Positions 1 through 9,945 of a stretch of DNA of 64,000 nucleotides are shown in pieces (position 1 is the first letter of the stretch; each line of letters starts with the position of its first letter). A model generated the notes under the pieces. The model worked only from the letters and a program-made list of their open reading frames with translations. It ran no database searches and was not told where the DNA came from. The position numbers and the translations under genes were made by a program. The stretch is from NCBI RefSeq assembly GCF_027921745.1, contig NC_079238.1:4278001-4342000 (forward strand). The letters are read 5' to 3'. The stretch comes from Schizosaccharomyces osmophilus (lineage: Eukaryota > Ascomycota > Schizosaccharomycetes > Schizosaccharomycetales > Schizosaccharomycetaceae).

Positions 1-1026
1 AAAACGCTCAATGATGAAAAGTTAGGCATTCAAACTTCAGATGCCACACCGCCTCCATATTCAGGTAAGAAGTATTTAAGTAGGGAAGAAAATAGAAGTT
101 GATTAAGTACATGGTAAAAGCTGCCGCATGTTTACGGGACGAATCTTGTTTGTTTGTCTGTTTTGGGACTGATAATTTTGTCGATTGCTATAACATACAT
201 GGCCAGCGCCTTTATCCTTTTGTATACAACGAAAAGAATTGCTTCTAATAAATCCATTAGATTCATACAAATTCATTGATTTGGAGATGGCTGATGGATC
301 CGCTCAGACTTCCACTGAAGAATCCGCTAATAAATATAAGAGGGCTTTGGAGAATTTTGTAATCCTATCGTATATTCTGATTTTCGGCTTCTATTTGTCC
401 TTGGTTTGTTTTTATATACTATTCTTCGTCTACAAGTTTCCTGTGAAAGCGCAAGTCCATTGGGGGCTTTTTGGCGGTTCGATTACATCTGTGATGCTGC
501 TTCTAGCAGGTAAGACAGCGATGTCCATGTTTTGAACGACTGACTAACTATTAGATTCAATTGCAATAAATTCAATAAATTCAATAAAGTGTGAAGTATT
601 GATGGACAATGTGCTTGTCGCAGCATTCCATACAGTTGTTTTCGATGCCTTCTGTTTAGCCTCATCTTTTGGCCTGAAGAAGTACAAAGTGTTTGAAAAT
701 TTGAACCCTGCTGTTTGCTGGTTGATTTTTATCACAATAAGCACATTCTTATTTCTTGTTTTGACGAGTATGTTGTGTATGACTTAAAAATATTCTAACT
801 GTTCCAGCAAATCAAAAGGCACGCGAAAGCATGAATTCGAATTTAGTAAGCGGCATAAGCGGTTTAGGAAATGCTTTGTCTTGTACTTTTGGTATGTACT
901 CTTTGGAGATATTCCTCTCATAATATATTATTAACCTATTTAGAATCGTTCGATGTCCAAGATGAGAGACATTCGAACGAAGAGATCGAACTTCAACCTC
1001 TTGATGACCAAAGAACTGAATTTTGA
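1..1026 (+). pseudogene. wtf-family spore-killer (poison-antidote meiotic driver) copy, partial at window edge, probably decayed
   Basis: A multi-exon membrane-protein gene whose 5' end lies off the window. The first visible exon ends in a proline-rich PPPYS motif, like the PY motifs of wtf antidotes. It is followed by several hydrophobic segments. The C-terminal exons read NLVSGISGLGNALS and then an acidic tail with EIELQPL, resembling the wtf C-terminus. Short introns with CTAAC/CTAAT branch sites separate the later exons. The tract near 550-585 has a small tandem repeat (attcaata). The later exons read cleanly. The first half does not join into one frame by eye, so I treat the copy as a fossil with perhaps one or two breaks, although unusual splicing could also explain it. 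A 5S rRNA-like sequence lies 1.1 kb downstream, a typical setting for wtf genes outside S. pombe. Confidence 0.6.
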
Positions 1027-2131
1027 GATTTCATGTTTATTTATTTCTGTAGTCTTGTCGAAACCGTGTTCACTTCTTCTTCGATTTTCGCGCCATCTTT
1101 GAAAACATCGATGCTAATTACAGTCCTCCAAGTTCCCAAGTAAATATTTATTCGCACATGAACAGAATTACATGCAACAAAGAGGAAAACGTTTTCATCC
1201 AGCATGTTTTTATTTATTTGTTTTTCTTTCACTCTTTCAGGAATCTTTTCATTCGTTTCATCTTAATTTATTACTATTAAATGAATTTCGTTGCTTCTAT
1301 TTTCATAGCGAATACTTCATCAGTGTTCATAGCGTTGTCCATACATTGACCAGAACATTTGATGAAGGTTGCAGAGATGTATATACTTGCAATTGATTCT
1401 AATCCTAATCTATGATCTGCAAAGATGTTACTAAGTCCAGGAATGCGGTAAACAAAATTGGTATATGAAGCATTAATTCATTTAGGAAGATCAATCGAGT
1501 TGTAAAGGCAAGGCTTTTCCTTCGAAACAGTATGAGAGTCGCATATGAACTACGAAAATTTTTCAATCGCGTGTCTCAGCGATGGGAAACGGCCCTTCAA
1601 CACGCATCATCGAAACATGAACTGGCGATGCAACATCAGCAACTAAATTTAGTTCTAGTGAACCTCTGCTTCACTTTCATGCATCTTTCGGCGTTCATTT
1701 CTGCTGGTCAAGGCTTTCCTTATATTAATTCCTTGTAACCTTTTCCCTTCAGGTAGCATGTTCCTTCACAAGTAGCAAAGATGTTCCTCTCAGTATGCAT
1801 TCTCTGTACATGCTGCATCTGGGCTTTTTTTGTCTCCTCAGAGAGTTTTTCTTGTTAAATTTCAATCAGATGTTTTCACATACCGAAAAAAACCAACGGC
1901 ATCTCCATACTTGCCATTTTAAGGACCGAAGTTGGGACGTTCCTTTCCCAATTAGTGTACAGCAGGATTAAACACATCAGCAGATATGTTTCCCAAAAGA
2001 TTTGTAAGCAGTGCAAATGAACAAACTTGGCGGTAAAACAGTCAAAGAACCACCAAGTAGAAAACTAGTTTTAACGTTGATGAAAGGAGCAATCTATATA
2101 TACATATATATCTTGAAAGTAATAAGTAAAC
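1027..2131. other. intergenic, between wtf copy and 5S-like sequence
   Basis: Apart from the uncertain frame at 1425-1738, no gene is evident here. A short (TA)n run sits at about 2095-2111, just before the 5S-like sequence. Confidence 0.5.
1425..1738 (+). CDS. uncertain small spliced reading frame, about 91 aa
   Basis: I do not recognise this. A possible first exon (1425-1447) joins through a 38-nt intron (1448-1485, donor GTAAAC, acceptor TTTAG, TTAAT near the end) to a frame open from 1486 to the TAA at 1738. The predicted protein is basic in its first half (many Arg/Lys), then has a Gln/His-rich stretch and a hydrophobic C-terminus. It lies between the wtf copy and the 5S-like relic, an accessory region where chance frames and remnants are common. 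I keep it only because both exons agree in frame. Confidence 0.2.
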
Positions 2132-2252
2132 TTCTATGGCCACACCTAGGCGAAAACACCAGTTCCTGTCCGATCACTGCAGTCGTGCGTTTGAGGAGGG
2201 CCTCGTTAGTACTATGGTTGGAGACAACATGGGAATCCGGAATGCTGTAGGC
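2132..2252 (+). rRNA. dispersed 5S rRNA gene copy, diverged (probably a relic)
   Basis: The stretch matches the fission-yeast 5S rRNA as I recall it, from the 5' CTATGGCC start through CCTAGGCGAAAACACCAGTT, GTCCGATCACTGCAG, CTCGTTAGTACTATGG and GGAGACAACATGGGAATCC to GCTGTAGGCTT. A T-rich tract follows and could stop Pol III. The part corresponding to box A and the nearby loop differs: GTCGTGCGTTTGAGGAGGG instead of GTTAAGCGTCTGAGGG. There is also a small insertion there, so activity is doubtful. 5S genes are dispersed in fission yeasts and often lie next to wtf genes. Confidence 0.75.
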
Positions 2253-2475
2253 TTCTTAGTTTTTTGGTTTTATTAATAGTTTAAATCATTTGCAAAATTA
2301 TCGTATCCGCTACAGCGAGTCCCGCCAGCCAGTTAAAACACAAATTTACTACTCCATCTGCTGTTCATACTATTTTTGTTTACTAACGTACTTATAGTGC
2401 ACTAGAACATGTCTCCGTATCCATAAACAAGGCAATGTACCGTACCACGTTCTAGAAATGTTTCACCGAAAAAAA

Positions 2476-2495
2476 CAGTCACAACGGCTGGGTAA
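2476..2495 (+). promoter_or_regulatory. HomolD box with adjacent HomolE-like element (rpl20 promoter)
   Basis: CAGTCACA at 2476-2483 is the exact fission-yeast HomolD box, which replaces TATA in ribosomal protein genes. GGCTGGGTAAG directly after it resembles the HomolE (AGGGTAGGGT) element. It lies 65 bp upstream of the rpl20 ATG. Confidence 0.85.
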
Positions 2496-2547
2496 GAAGT
2501 TTCAAACATGGCACCACGAAACTTGTCCATAGCCAGAGTTAGCAAGA

Positions 2548-3078
2548 ATGGCACTGAAGGAGTATCAAGTTGTTGGCCGCAAGGTTCCAACTGAACAGGA
2601 ACCTGTTCCCAAGTTGTTCCGCATGCGTTTGTTCGCCATTAATGAATCTGTTGCCAAGTCCCGTTACTGGTACTTTTTAAAGATGATTAACAAGGTCAAG
2701 AAGGCCACAGGTGAAATTGTTGCCATTAACCAAATTCACGAGCCCAAGCCCCTTCAGCCCAAGGTCTTCGGTATCTGGATCCGTTACGATTCTCGTTCCG
2801 GTACTCACAACATGTACAAGGAGTTCCGTGACACCTCCCGTGTCGGCGCCGTCGAGGCTATGTACCAAGATATGGCTGCTCGTCACCGTGCTCGTTTCCG
2901 CAGCATCCGTATTCTCAAGGTTGTTACTGTTGAGAACAAGGAAGAAGTTCGTCGTAGCTACGTCAAGCAACTCCTTGATCCTAAGTTGAAGTTCCCTCTC
3001 CCTCACCGTCGTACTGGTACTCTCGGCTTGGCTGGCAAGAAGGTTTTTGCTCCTCACCGCCCTACCACTTTTTACTAA
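2548..3078 (+). CDS. rpl20: 60S ribosomal protein eL20 (L18a family)
   Basis: An intact 176-aa eL20 protein, the usual length for the family. It is a component of the large ribosomal subunit on the solvent side near the 5S RNP. Family landmarks are the N-terminal [14 protein letters not shown], the central [21 protein letters not shown], and the C-terminal end in HRPTTFY. No intron is needed. Codon choice is strongly biased to C-ending and highly used codons, as expected for a highly expressed gene. The HomolD box just upstream supports the start. This corresponds by position to one of the S. pombe rpl20 paralogues (SPAC3A12.10, from memory). Confidence 0.97.
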   Translation: MALKEYQVVGRKVPTEQEPVPKLFRMRLFAINESVAKSRYWYFLKMINKVKKATGEIVAINQIHEPKPLQPKVFGIWIRYDSRSGTHNMYKEFRDTSRVGAVEAMYQDMAARHRARFRSIRILKVVTVENKEEVRRSYVKQLLDPKLKFPLPHRRTGTLGLAGKKVFAPHRPTTFY

Positions 3079-3357
3079 GGTTTATGGTCTGTGTCGTTAG
3101 TAAAAAAAATTCTTCTCGATTCCCTTCTTGTCTAAAGGAATTGTGGCATTGTAGTTTTTTATGGTAGGAAACAAGAATGTTGTAATTTGGTTATCCAACT
3201 GTAGTGTTTGTAAATTTCACCTTGGAAGATAAAAGAAGTGTAGCAAGTACAGGCTTCAAGATTAAGGACTGTTGGTTATTTTACTGTTTTTGCGACATCA
3301 TACTGAAACGAAAATGCAAATGGAATGAAAGCATTTATTATACAAGAAACAAAGTCA

Positions 3358-4656
3358 TTAATCTTCATCGCTATCATATCCAGCAACCAGTGCTGGACTC
3401 TTTTGTTGCGAGGATTGGGATATTTTGCGAAGATCCTTCAAAACATCAGATTTAAGAAATTTGTTGGACGAAGCGGACGTTTGCTCTGTGGCATCAGCAC
3501 TAGCCTCGGAAACCTCTGTCTGCTGCACTGGCCCAGAGGATGCTTCTATAGATTTTTGGTTTCGGATAGAAGAAGATCCATCAGCATAAAGTAAATCATC
3601 AGAAGGCACATAACCCTTGAGCCCAAATTCTAATTCCAGTTTCCGCTTTTTTTGATTTCCTTTACCAGTTTTCGAATCTTGTAAATCCTCCAAAAATTCT
3701 TTGGGCAATAGTTTTTTCACGACATCTGCTGCACGTTCCTCTAAACGTCTCTGATTTCGTGCTTGAGATGCTGGGTTGGGATCTAACGTCGCCCATCGAC
3801 AGTTAAGGCACTCATCATTGTCAAGGGACTGATGAGCCATTGCTTCTTTTGCAAACTGGGCATTGGCTTCATTCACGTATGTGACGAAAGCGATTCCTCG
3901 AGAATTCAAAACACGTATGCGTTCGATGTCACCCCATTCAGCAAAATGCCGAGCTACAATTTCTTCAATATCATCTGTTGGCTGAATTCCACCAACGTAA
4001 AGAGTGTGATTTTGGCGTAAAAAGGAACCAACACCACCCATGTCATCCCGATAGTCGGCATGCTTTTCTCTTCCAAAGCAATCTACGTTGGCATTGAAAA
4101 AATCGGTTTCGTTGGGTAAACGATGCAAAAATTCACATTTTGATCTATATGCCGTTAGTTATTTTGCAATGTGAAGTAGCAACCTACCCTTCCGAACACA
4201 TTCCTCTAGCAAAATAAAGACAAAAATAAGACCCAGGAATTTTATCAGCCTTTGTGTAACCAGAATCGCTTTCAATGTTACATCTTGTATCAGATTTCAA
4301 TTGGCTTTTTAAAGGGTCTTCACGATTTCCACCACTCCATTTATTATACCAGCTGAAGATAGTTAGCAATTCAATCCTATCCACGAGTTCATCCGTCAAT
4401 TCACTTACATATTATACACTTGACCTTGTTGAGGAGCTTCCATTTCAAATTCTGGTCTCTCCTCTATTTGTTTACGTGCCGGTCGTTTCTTGCGTTTTAC
4501 GACTTTTTTTACTTTTTTGATGATTTTTCCAGATTCCTCAACTTTTTCAACAATTTCTTCTTTCACAACATCATCTTTGTTCGTTTCTTGTATGTTTTTT
4601 CCATAATTCTCCTCTGATTCTGCCATACTCGATTTTGTGGTAGAAACTGAAACCAT
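3358..4656 (-). CDS. cwf2: pre-mRNA-splicing factor Cwf2 (Cwc2), spliceosome RNA-binding protein
   Basis: Three exons: 4656-4409, 4352-4188 and 4144-3358, giving 399 aa in frame. Cwf2/Cwc2 is a Prp19-complex-related factor that contacts U6 snRNA and helps shape the spliceosome active centre. The N-terminal ~60 residues are acidic and then lysine-rich. A Torus-like segment (QVYNIWYNKWSGG) begins at about residue 80. A CCCH zinc finger (C-x7-C-x5-C-x3-H, around 126-146) spans the second splice junction. An RRM follows, with RNP2 TLYVGG near 186 and RNP1 GIAFVTYV near 221. Donors are GTAAGT and GTAGGT. The Met at residue 11 is an alternative start. Its 3' end faces that of rpl20. Confidence 0.93.
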
Positions 4657-5144
4657 AGAACTCGCTTCTCGTTTCTACCACCTTACCTCCATTTGATATT
4701 GAGTTTTCTCGCGTTTTAAGCCGTTATAAAACGCTATTTGGAATAAGCCATGCGTACGATACATTTCATCCGTATCTCAACATGCGTTAAACAAACTTAA
4801 GCTTCGAGCTTCAGTGAGGTGTTTTGCTCGTCTTTGTTTATACACTGAAAACTCAGAAGTTCAAAAGAACAGTAGCCTTGCCTTTTGGAGTCACTTTTGG
4901 TTGTTGTTTTTTCTGTTTATATTCGAGGAATTGAAGTTTTGGTTTTTTTTTGTGGTGACCCTTCAAGCTTCTTCAGTTACGCTTCCTCGCATTTCTAGTG
5001 TAATCACCGTCCTTCATTTCATTCGGATCTCTTGTTATCCATTTCTATCTATATCCTTTAAAAGAAAAGGTATTCTCTAAAATTGCATTGATCACCGCTT
5101 ATTTGGGAGAAGAATAAAAAAAGAAAAGGAACTATCGACATTTC
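4657..5144. other. divergent intergenic region, cwf2 / atp11
   Basis: A shared promoter region of about 490 bp between two divergent genes. It is T-rich in the middle (4890-4960). No clear TATA box or known element was found. Confidence 0.5.
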
Positions 5145-6005
5145 ATGACTATGATGATCCGTTCAAAGCTTTTAACTACACTAGGTGTTCGAAATACCTG
5201 TTGGAAAAACAATCTTCAGCGTTCTTTTCTCCGTCTTTACAGTGAAGAAGTTCAAGGAAGTCCTAAGAACGGGGTATACGAGAGATATCAAGAAAAGCTA
5301 AAGCAAAAGGCTAAACAAGAAGAAACGCCCCTGGAAAAACTTGTTCAGAATGCACGCAAAAGTTTCGCTCCGAAACAAGCGATTTCTGAATCTCAAGAAT
5401 TGGCGGAAAAATCAAATAAGAAACCACAAGTCAAAAAGGTAAAGAAATTTCCTGAATTAAGCGACTTTATAGACGTTAGCAAGTTTCAAAGTCTTCCAGC
5501 ATCGGTGATTGAAAAGTTATGGAGAGCTAGGAATCTTCAAGAGAACATTTTGAGTGGTTGCGTTGAAAAACAAACATATGAAAGGATGATTTCTCGTGCA
5601 AAGAAATATCCAATTTTTGTACTTCCTCTGCCCAGAGAAAACCAAGGCATGGAAACTCATTTGATTCAATGGGGATTCCCTGGAAATAACACAGCCCATC
5701 TGATAATTACTACTTTGTTAGAATATAAACTCAAGAATGCTTATGCTACGCCACATACTGTTCTCACTCACTTTTCAGATTTGCTCGAATCAAATGGCGT
5801 TGCTCTTATGCGGTGTCAATTTGAACAGGACAAAACATTAAGCTCTTCTGACGTTCAGTTATTATTACTTGCTATTCAGAAGTTTTATAACGCTTCACCA
5901 GATAGCGCTTTGGGCAAAGAACGACTTTCTTTGCTTGAAAATTTCGCAAATGGAAAAGACTTTGATCTTTACAAAGTAGCTGGACATATGGACATGCTTG
6001 AATAA
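5145..6005 (+). CDS. atp11: mitochondrial F1-ATPase assembly chaperone Atp11
   Basis: A 286-aa protein of the ATP11 family, which binds free F1 beta subunits in the mitochondrial matrix until they assemble with alpha. The first ~30 residues are basic, hydroxylated and free of acids (KLLTTLGVRNTCWKNNLQRS), a typical matrix-targeting sequence. A charged linker follows to about residue 100. The conserved ATP11 domain then starts at KFPELSDFIDVSKF, with YPIFVLPLPRENQGMETHL and LLEYKLKNAYATPHTVL as core motifs. There are Met codons at residues 1, 3 and 4, and I chose the first. The gene is intronless. Its partner chaperone gene, atp12, is also in this window at 45 kb. Confidence 0.93.
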   Translation: MTMMIRSKLLTTLGVRNTCWKNNLQRSFLRLYSEEVQGSPKNGVYERYQEKLKQKAKQEETPLEKLVQNARKSFAPKQAISESQELAEKSNKKPQVKKVKKFPELSDFIDVSKFQSLPASVIEKLWRARNLQENILSGCVEKQTYERMISRAKKYPIFVLPLPRENQGMETHLIQWGFPGNNTAHLIITTLLEYKLKNAYATPHTVLTHFSDLLESNGVALMRCQFEQDKTLSSSDVQLLLLAIQKFYNASPDSALGKERLSLLENFANGKDFDLYKVAGHMDMLE

Positions 6006-6196
6006 TTAAAATGATTTATGTTTACAATTTGTACATTGAGCAACAGAATTGTCGATATGTCTTCTTTACAAGAAACCCCTGTTCATTGAACCTCGAGCTA
6101 AGTAAGCTATAGGAACTAAAAATAATGAAACAATCAAACCGATACAAAAAAAAATTAACAATGAACTTTAACAGATCTATAAATGACTTCCACCGT

Positions 6197-7047
6197 CTAC
6201 ATAAAGTCATCAAAGTCATCTGCATAGTCATCGTATTCGTCTTCGACATAATCTTCGTAGACGGCCTCGTTAGCAACTCCTCTCTTAGAATTCGTGTTGA
6301 TTGCAGGCTTGGCCTTTTTATCCGCATTCGTTGCAGGAGCAGGAGCGGGAGCTTTCTTAGCAGGAGTAGCGGCTGCACCCCGCTTGGATTGAGCTTTTTC
6401 TTGCTGTTCCTTTTGAGTCACGACTTTGTTAACAGACTTTTGAATAGACTTGACACTAGAAGCTTTCAAACTCGTAAGCAAGAGAGGAATTAACTCTTGA
6501 GCAAAGTCATTGTACTCGGTGGAATACTGAGAGTGCTTAACTTTACGAAGAATTTCGGCCTGGAAGGCGGCAAAGTCAGCCTTGGTCTTCAATTCACGTT
6601 GTTGTTCAGCTTGTCTAGCACGGTTACCACTTGCGGTATTTTTATCAACAATGTCGAAGAGGTCCATGGCATTGGCCAAGTCTGAGTCGATTTCTGCTTG
6701 TCGCATTTCTTCTTTGGAAGACTTGGCTGCATCGTTAGATTTTGCCGCTTCCTCGCTAGCTTGAATAGCTTTTTCGATGTTGCGTTCTTGGATACGTTGT
6801 TGCACACGATCAGCTTTAGTGAGCTTTGGTTTGGTAGAGTCCGGGGACGAATTTTGGTTGTCGTTGGTTTGAGGTTGTTCTTCTTCTTCTTCTTCGTCTT
6901 CTTCATCGTCAAATTTCTTTTTGGGCTTCTGAGGTTTTCCTAATGGAAGTTCAACTTCGGCAGCCTTACCAGGCTCCTCAACCAAAAAATCCTCTAAATT
7001 TATGTCAATTTTTACTTTCTACGATTTTACATACCCCAGCTATCCAT
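6197..7047 (-). CDS. hcr1: translation initiation factor eIF3 subunit j (Hcr1)
   Basis: Two exons: a 13-nt first exon (7047-7035, encoding MDSW plus one base) and 6993-6197, together 269 aa. The 40-nt intron has donor GTATGT and acceptor TTTAG. eIF3j is the loosely bound eIF3 subunit that sits in the 40S decoding centre and helps initiation and ribosome recycling. The family's N-terminal W-E/D-D pattern (DSWEDF) appears only after splicing, which supports the micro-exon. An acidic poly-Glu run and the KLTKADRVQQRIQER helix follow. The C-terminus is Ala/Pro/Lys-rich and ends in an acidic, Tyr/Asp-rich tail (DDYADDFDDFM). The 3' end converges with atp11. Confidence 0.92.
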
Positions 7048-8205
7048 TATACAACGTATCTTCTCTAGTCCTAAACGTCTGCAATTTTTGGTGGTAAGGA
7101 AAGAAAAACGGGGTCACAAAACGCTAATGAACACAACTTTGTGAAAACTGCTTTTTTGGTAAGTTCAGAATGTTTTTATTCAATTTTTGGTTTAATCAAA
7201 TAAAATAAAATAAAAAGTAAATCAGTGATAGAAGAGATTGTATGTAAGAGAAGGAAGGATTTGCTTGCCAAATCTGTTGAGATTCTTGATTTTCTCGTCG
7301 AGTCTAGTCATATGAAAGGGAATGTACAAAATATTTGAATTTAAAAATGTACTTCTTGTCTAGCATCATTTTATTCTCATTTTTCACAAGCGACATCCTT
7401 ATTCAAGTAATTCGTTTCAAATCTTTTGTATAATATACGAGAAAATAGCTAAGCAGAAGAGAACCAGAATGGCTTGTGGTTTTAGTAATTGTATATAAAA
7501 AGCTTGCTGAACCCATGAAAGTTTTAGAGCTTGGAATAGTGCAATTGATTTCTGTGCCATTCTCTTACAACAAAGTCGATATTATTAAGTCTTACTTGTT
7601 GTATTGATCAAACAACGGCTAAAATGCACTCAGAAACGAGCGACTATGGAACTACATTGTTAATTTTTCATACTCATTTATTGTGTTTTATAATGTCATG
7701 TATTTTCAAAAGACTTAACTCAACAACCATAATGATCTAGAGGGAACAATAGAGAATTCAAATTCAATATGTCTGTTTAAATTAATTTTGTTTTCTGAAG
7801 TAGTTTTTTAGGAAATTCCTTTCTACCTATGTAAATACACAAATCAATCCAAAGCTGTTCAAATGATAAATTAGGTAATCACTTCATAAAAAATAGTCAA
7901 GTCAAACAAAAAGTACGAATGGGGAAAAGAGGATGATTGAAATATCCCTAATTTCAAGAAACTGAACGATTCCTATATATTTAATTGTTTATTTACATGT
8001 TTATTACAGTACGAATATCATTACACTAAAAATATTTACAAACTGGAACGATATTCAATAAAATGTGACATCACCCGCTTTGTTCTCTCAAGGGAAGCCC
8101 TAAGTGACAACCTTTCCTATTGGAAAATGAACGTAACCAGAGCAAAACAGTAAAGGCCGTACCAAAGGATAATAAACAAGAAATACTCCATAGAAATAAA
8201 TAGAA
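7048..8205. other. divergent intergenic region, eIF3j / cam1
   Basis: About 1.15 kb, AT-rich. An (AAAAT)n-type run lies at 7196-7217. Nothing protein-coding is convincing. Confidence 0.5.
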
Positions 8206-8764
8206 ATGGTACGAGTGCTTTGAAATGTTTGATTTATTGGATGGAGAGCTAACATATGGCTGAGCGGGAATCTTCAGAATCCACCTGAAGGTATCCTTTT
8301 CAGCAAACGTTTAGGCTACACGTAATCTTACAGATGAACAGATTGCCGAGTTTCGTGAAGCTTTCTCTTTGTTCGATCGAGATCAAGATGGTAATATCAC
8401 TTCAAACGAGTTGGGTGTCGTAATGCGATCCCTTGGTCAGTCACCCACAGCAGCTGAATTGCAAGATATGATCAATGAAGTAGATGCTGACGGAAACGGA
8501 ACCATCGATTTTACAGAGTTTTTGACTATGATGGCTCGTAAAATGAAGGACACTGATAATGAGGAGGAAGTGCGTGAAGCTTTCAAAGTATTCGACAAGG
8601 ACGGAAATGGATATATTACGGTTGAAGAGCTCACTCATGTATTGACTAGTCTTGGTGAGCGTCTTTCTCAAGAGGAGGTCAGCGATATGATTCATGAAGC
8701 CGATACAGATGGTGATGGTGTCATTAACTATGAAGAATTTTCTCGAGTTATATCTTCAAAGTAA
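8206..8764 (+). CDS. cam1: calmodulin
   Basis: Calmodulin, the Ca2+ sensor that regulates spindle-pole, actin and signalling targets. Exon 2 (8315-8764) encodes everything after the initiator Met. Exon 1 is proposed to be only the ATG at 8206-8208, followed by a 106-nt intron (donor GTACGA, acceptor GTTTAG), giving 150 aa. I recall the S. pombe gene having its intron in this same place. Four EF-hand loops are intact: D22[12 protein letters not shown]58[12 protein letters not shown]95[11 protein letters not shown] and D131[11 protein letters not shown]. The protein differs from recalled S. pombe Cam1 at few sites (for example VSDMIHEAD for VADMIREAD). The donor is non-consensus, so the exact first exon is the weak part. 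Confidence 0.9.
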
Positions 8765-9945
8765 TTGTTATGATTTTTCCATAAACAATCACACACGATA
8801 AAAAATTTCATTCAATAACTGTGTCCTTTATTATCTTTTATTTCAATCGAGAGTGACCTCAAATTTCGCACATTCCCGATTCCTTTAAATTCCGTTTACT
8901 ATTATCATGTTGCTTTTACAGCTTGTGGAAAATATTGCCCTTCTTCATTTGTGAGAAAGAAGTGGATTAAAATGATGATTTCGCTCTTTCCTGTCCACTC
9001 TTAGGAATGATTTTTGTAATGAATAAAGCATTTTTTTCTGTCAGTCTGTTATATGAAGGTGAAAAGATGCGTCGAAAGCTTACTAAATCACTTTTAATAT
9101 TTTCTTGTTTTATCAAATTAATCTTTTGTCACGAATATTTTCTGAACTAAAGAACAAGCATCTTAAATAATCGTTTGCAAATAATGTCTTTATTTCTGTA
9201 ACAGCTTAGTTGGAATTGCTGAACAACAGGCGTTAATTTCGTCAAAGGTTTCTTATCAATTTGTATGCTGAATTATAGAAAGTTGGCTTACAGCTTACAA
9301 GGCGTTAGCTCGAACTCTTTGTTTCTGGATTTATGTAGCTTGGCCTCACCGACTTGTATAGAGCTTATGCACACAATCATGGATTTTAAAGAGTTTTATA
9401 ATAATTACAATTTAATCTTGTCCAAATTGCTTCTATAAATAGAAGGCTTTCTGTAACAAGTTTCAACTACAACCACTATATGCTAAGTACGAGACAATGT
9501 GATAAGTAATTTACTCATTTTGTGCGTCCATATTTTCTTCTTGTTTGTTAGAAAAAATGCAATTCTAGTTGGGAATCTTCATGTCTCCAAAACAGCAATT
9601 GCACAAAAGGGTGCCCAAGTTTCCTCAAAGAATATATACAAAATAAATTTATGAGTTATTAAATAGTAAAATTAATCTAACTCGCAACGGTTTCCGTGGC
9701 TCTAAAAATCTCACATTCATCCTTATCCCTACCATCTTCCAAGAACCGCTCCATTACTGGTAAAATTGAATCTTAAGAAAATTAGAAAGAGGACTTCCAA
9801 TCAAAGATACTATTTGAAATTGAACGTTTCTCTACATACAGTATACTGGAGGTTTTACAAGATTGGATCCATTGTATCCACCAAAACGTTCCTCATAGAA
9901 GCTTAACAAGGTGCGTTCGCTATTCAGGAATATTACCCAAATTAG
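8765..9945. other. intergenic, cam1 3' side and vps53 promoter
   Basis: A 1.18-kb AT-rich gap between two genes on the same strand. I see no RNA gene or coding exon. Confidence 0.5.
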
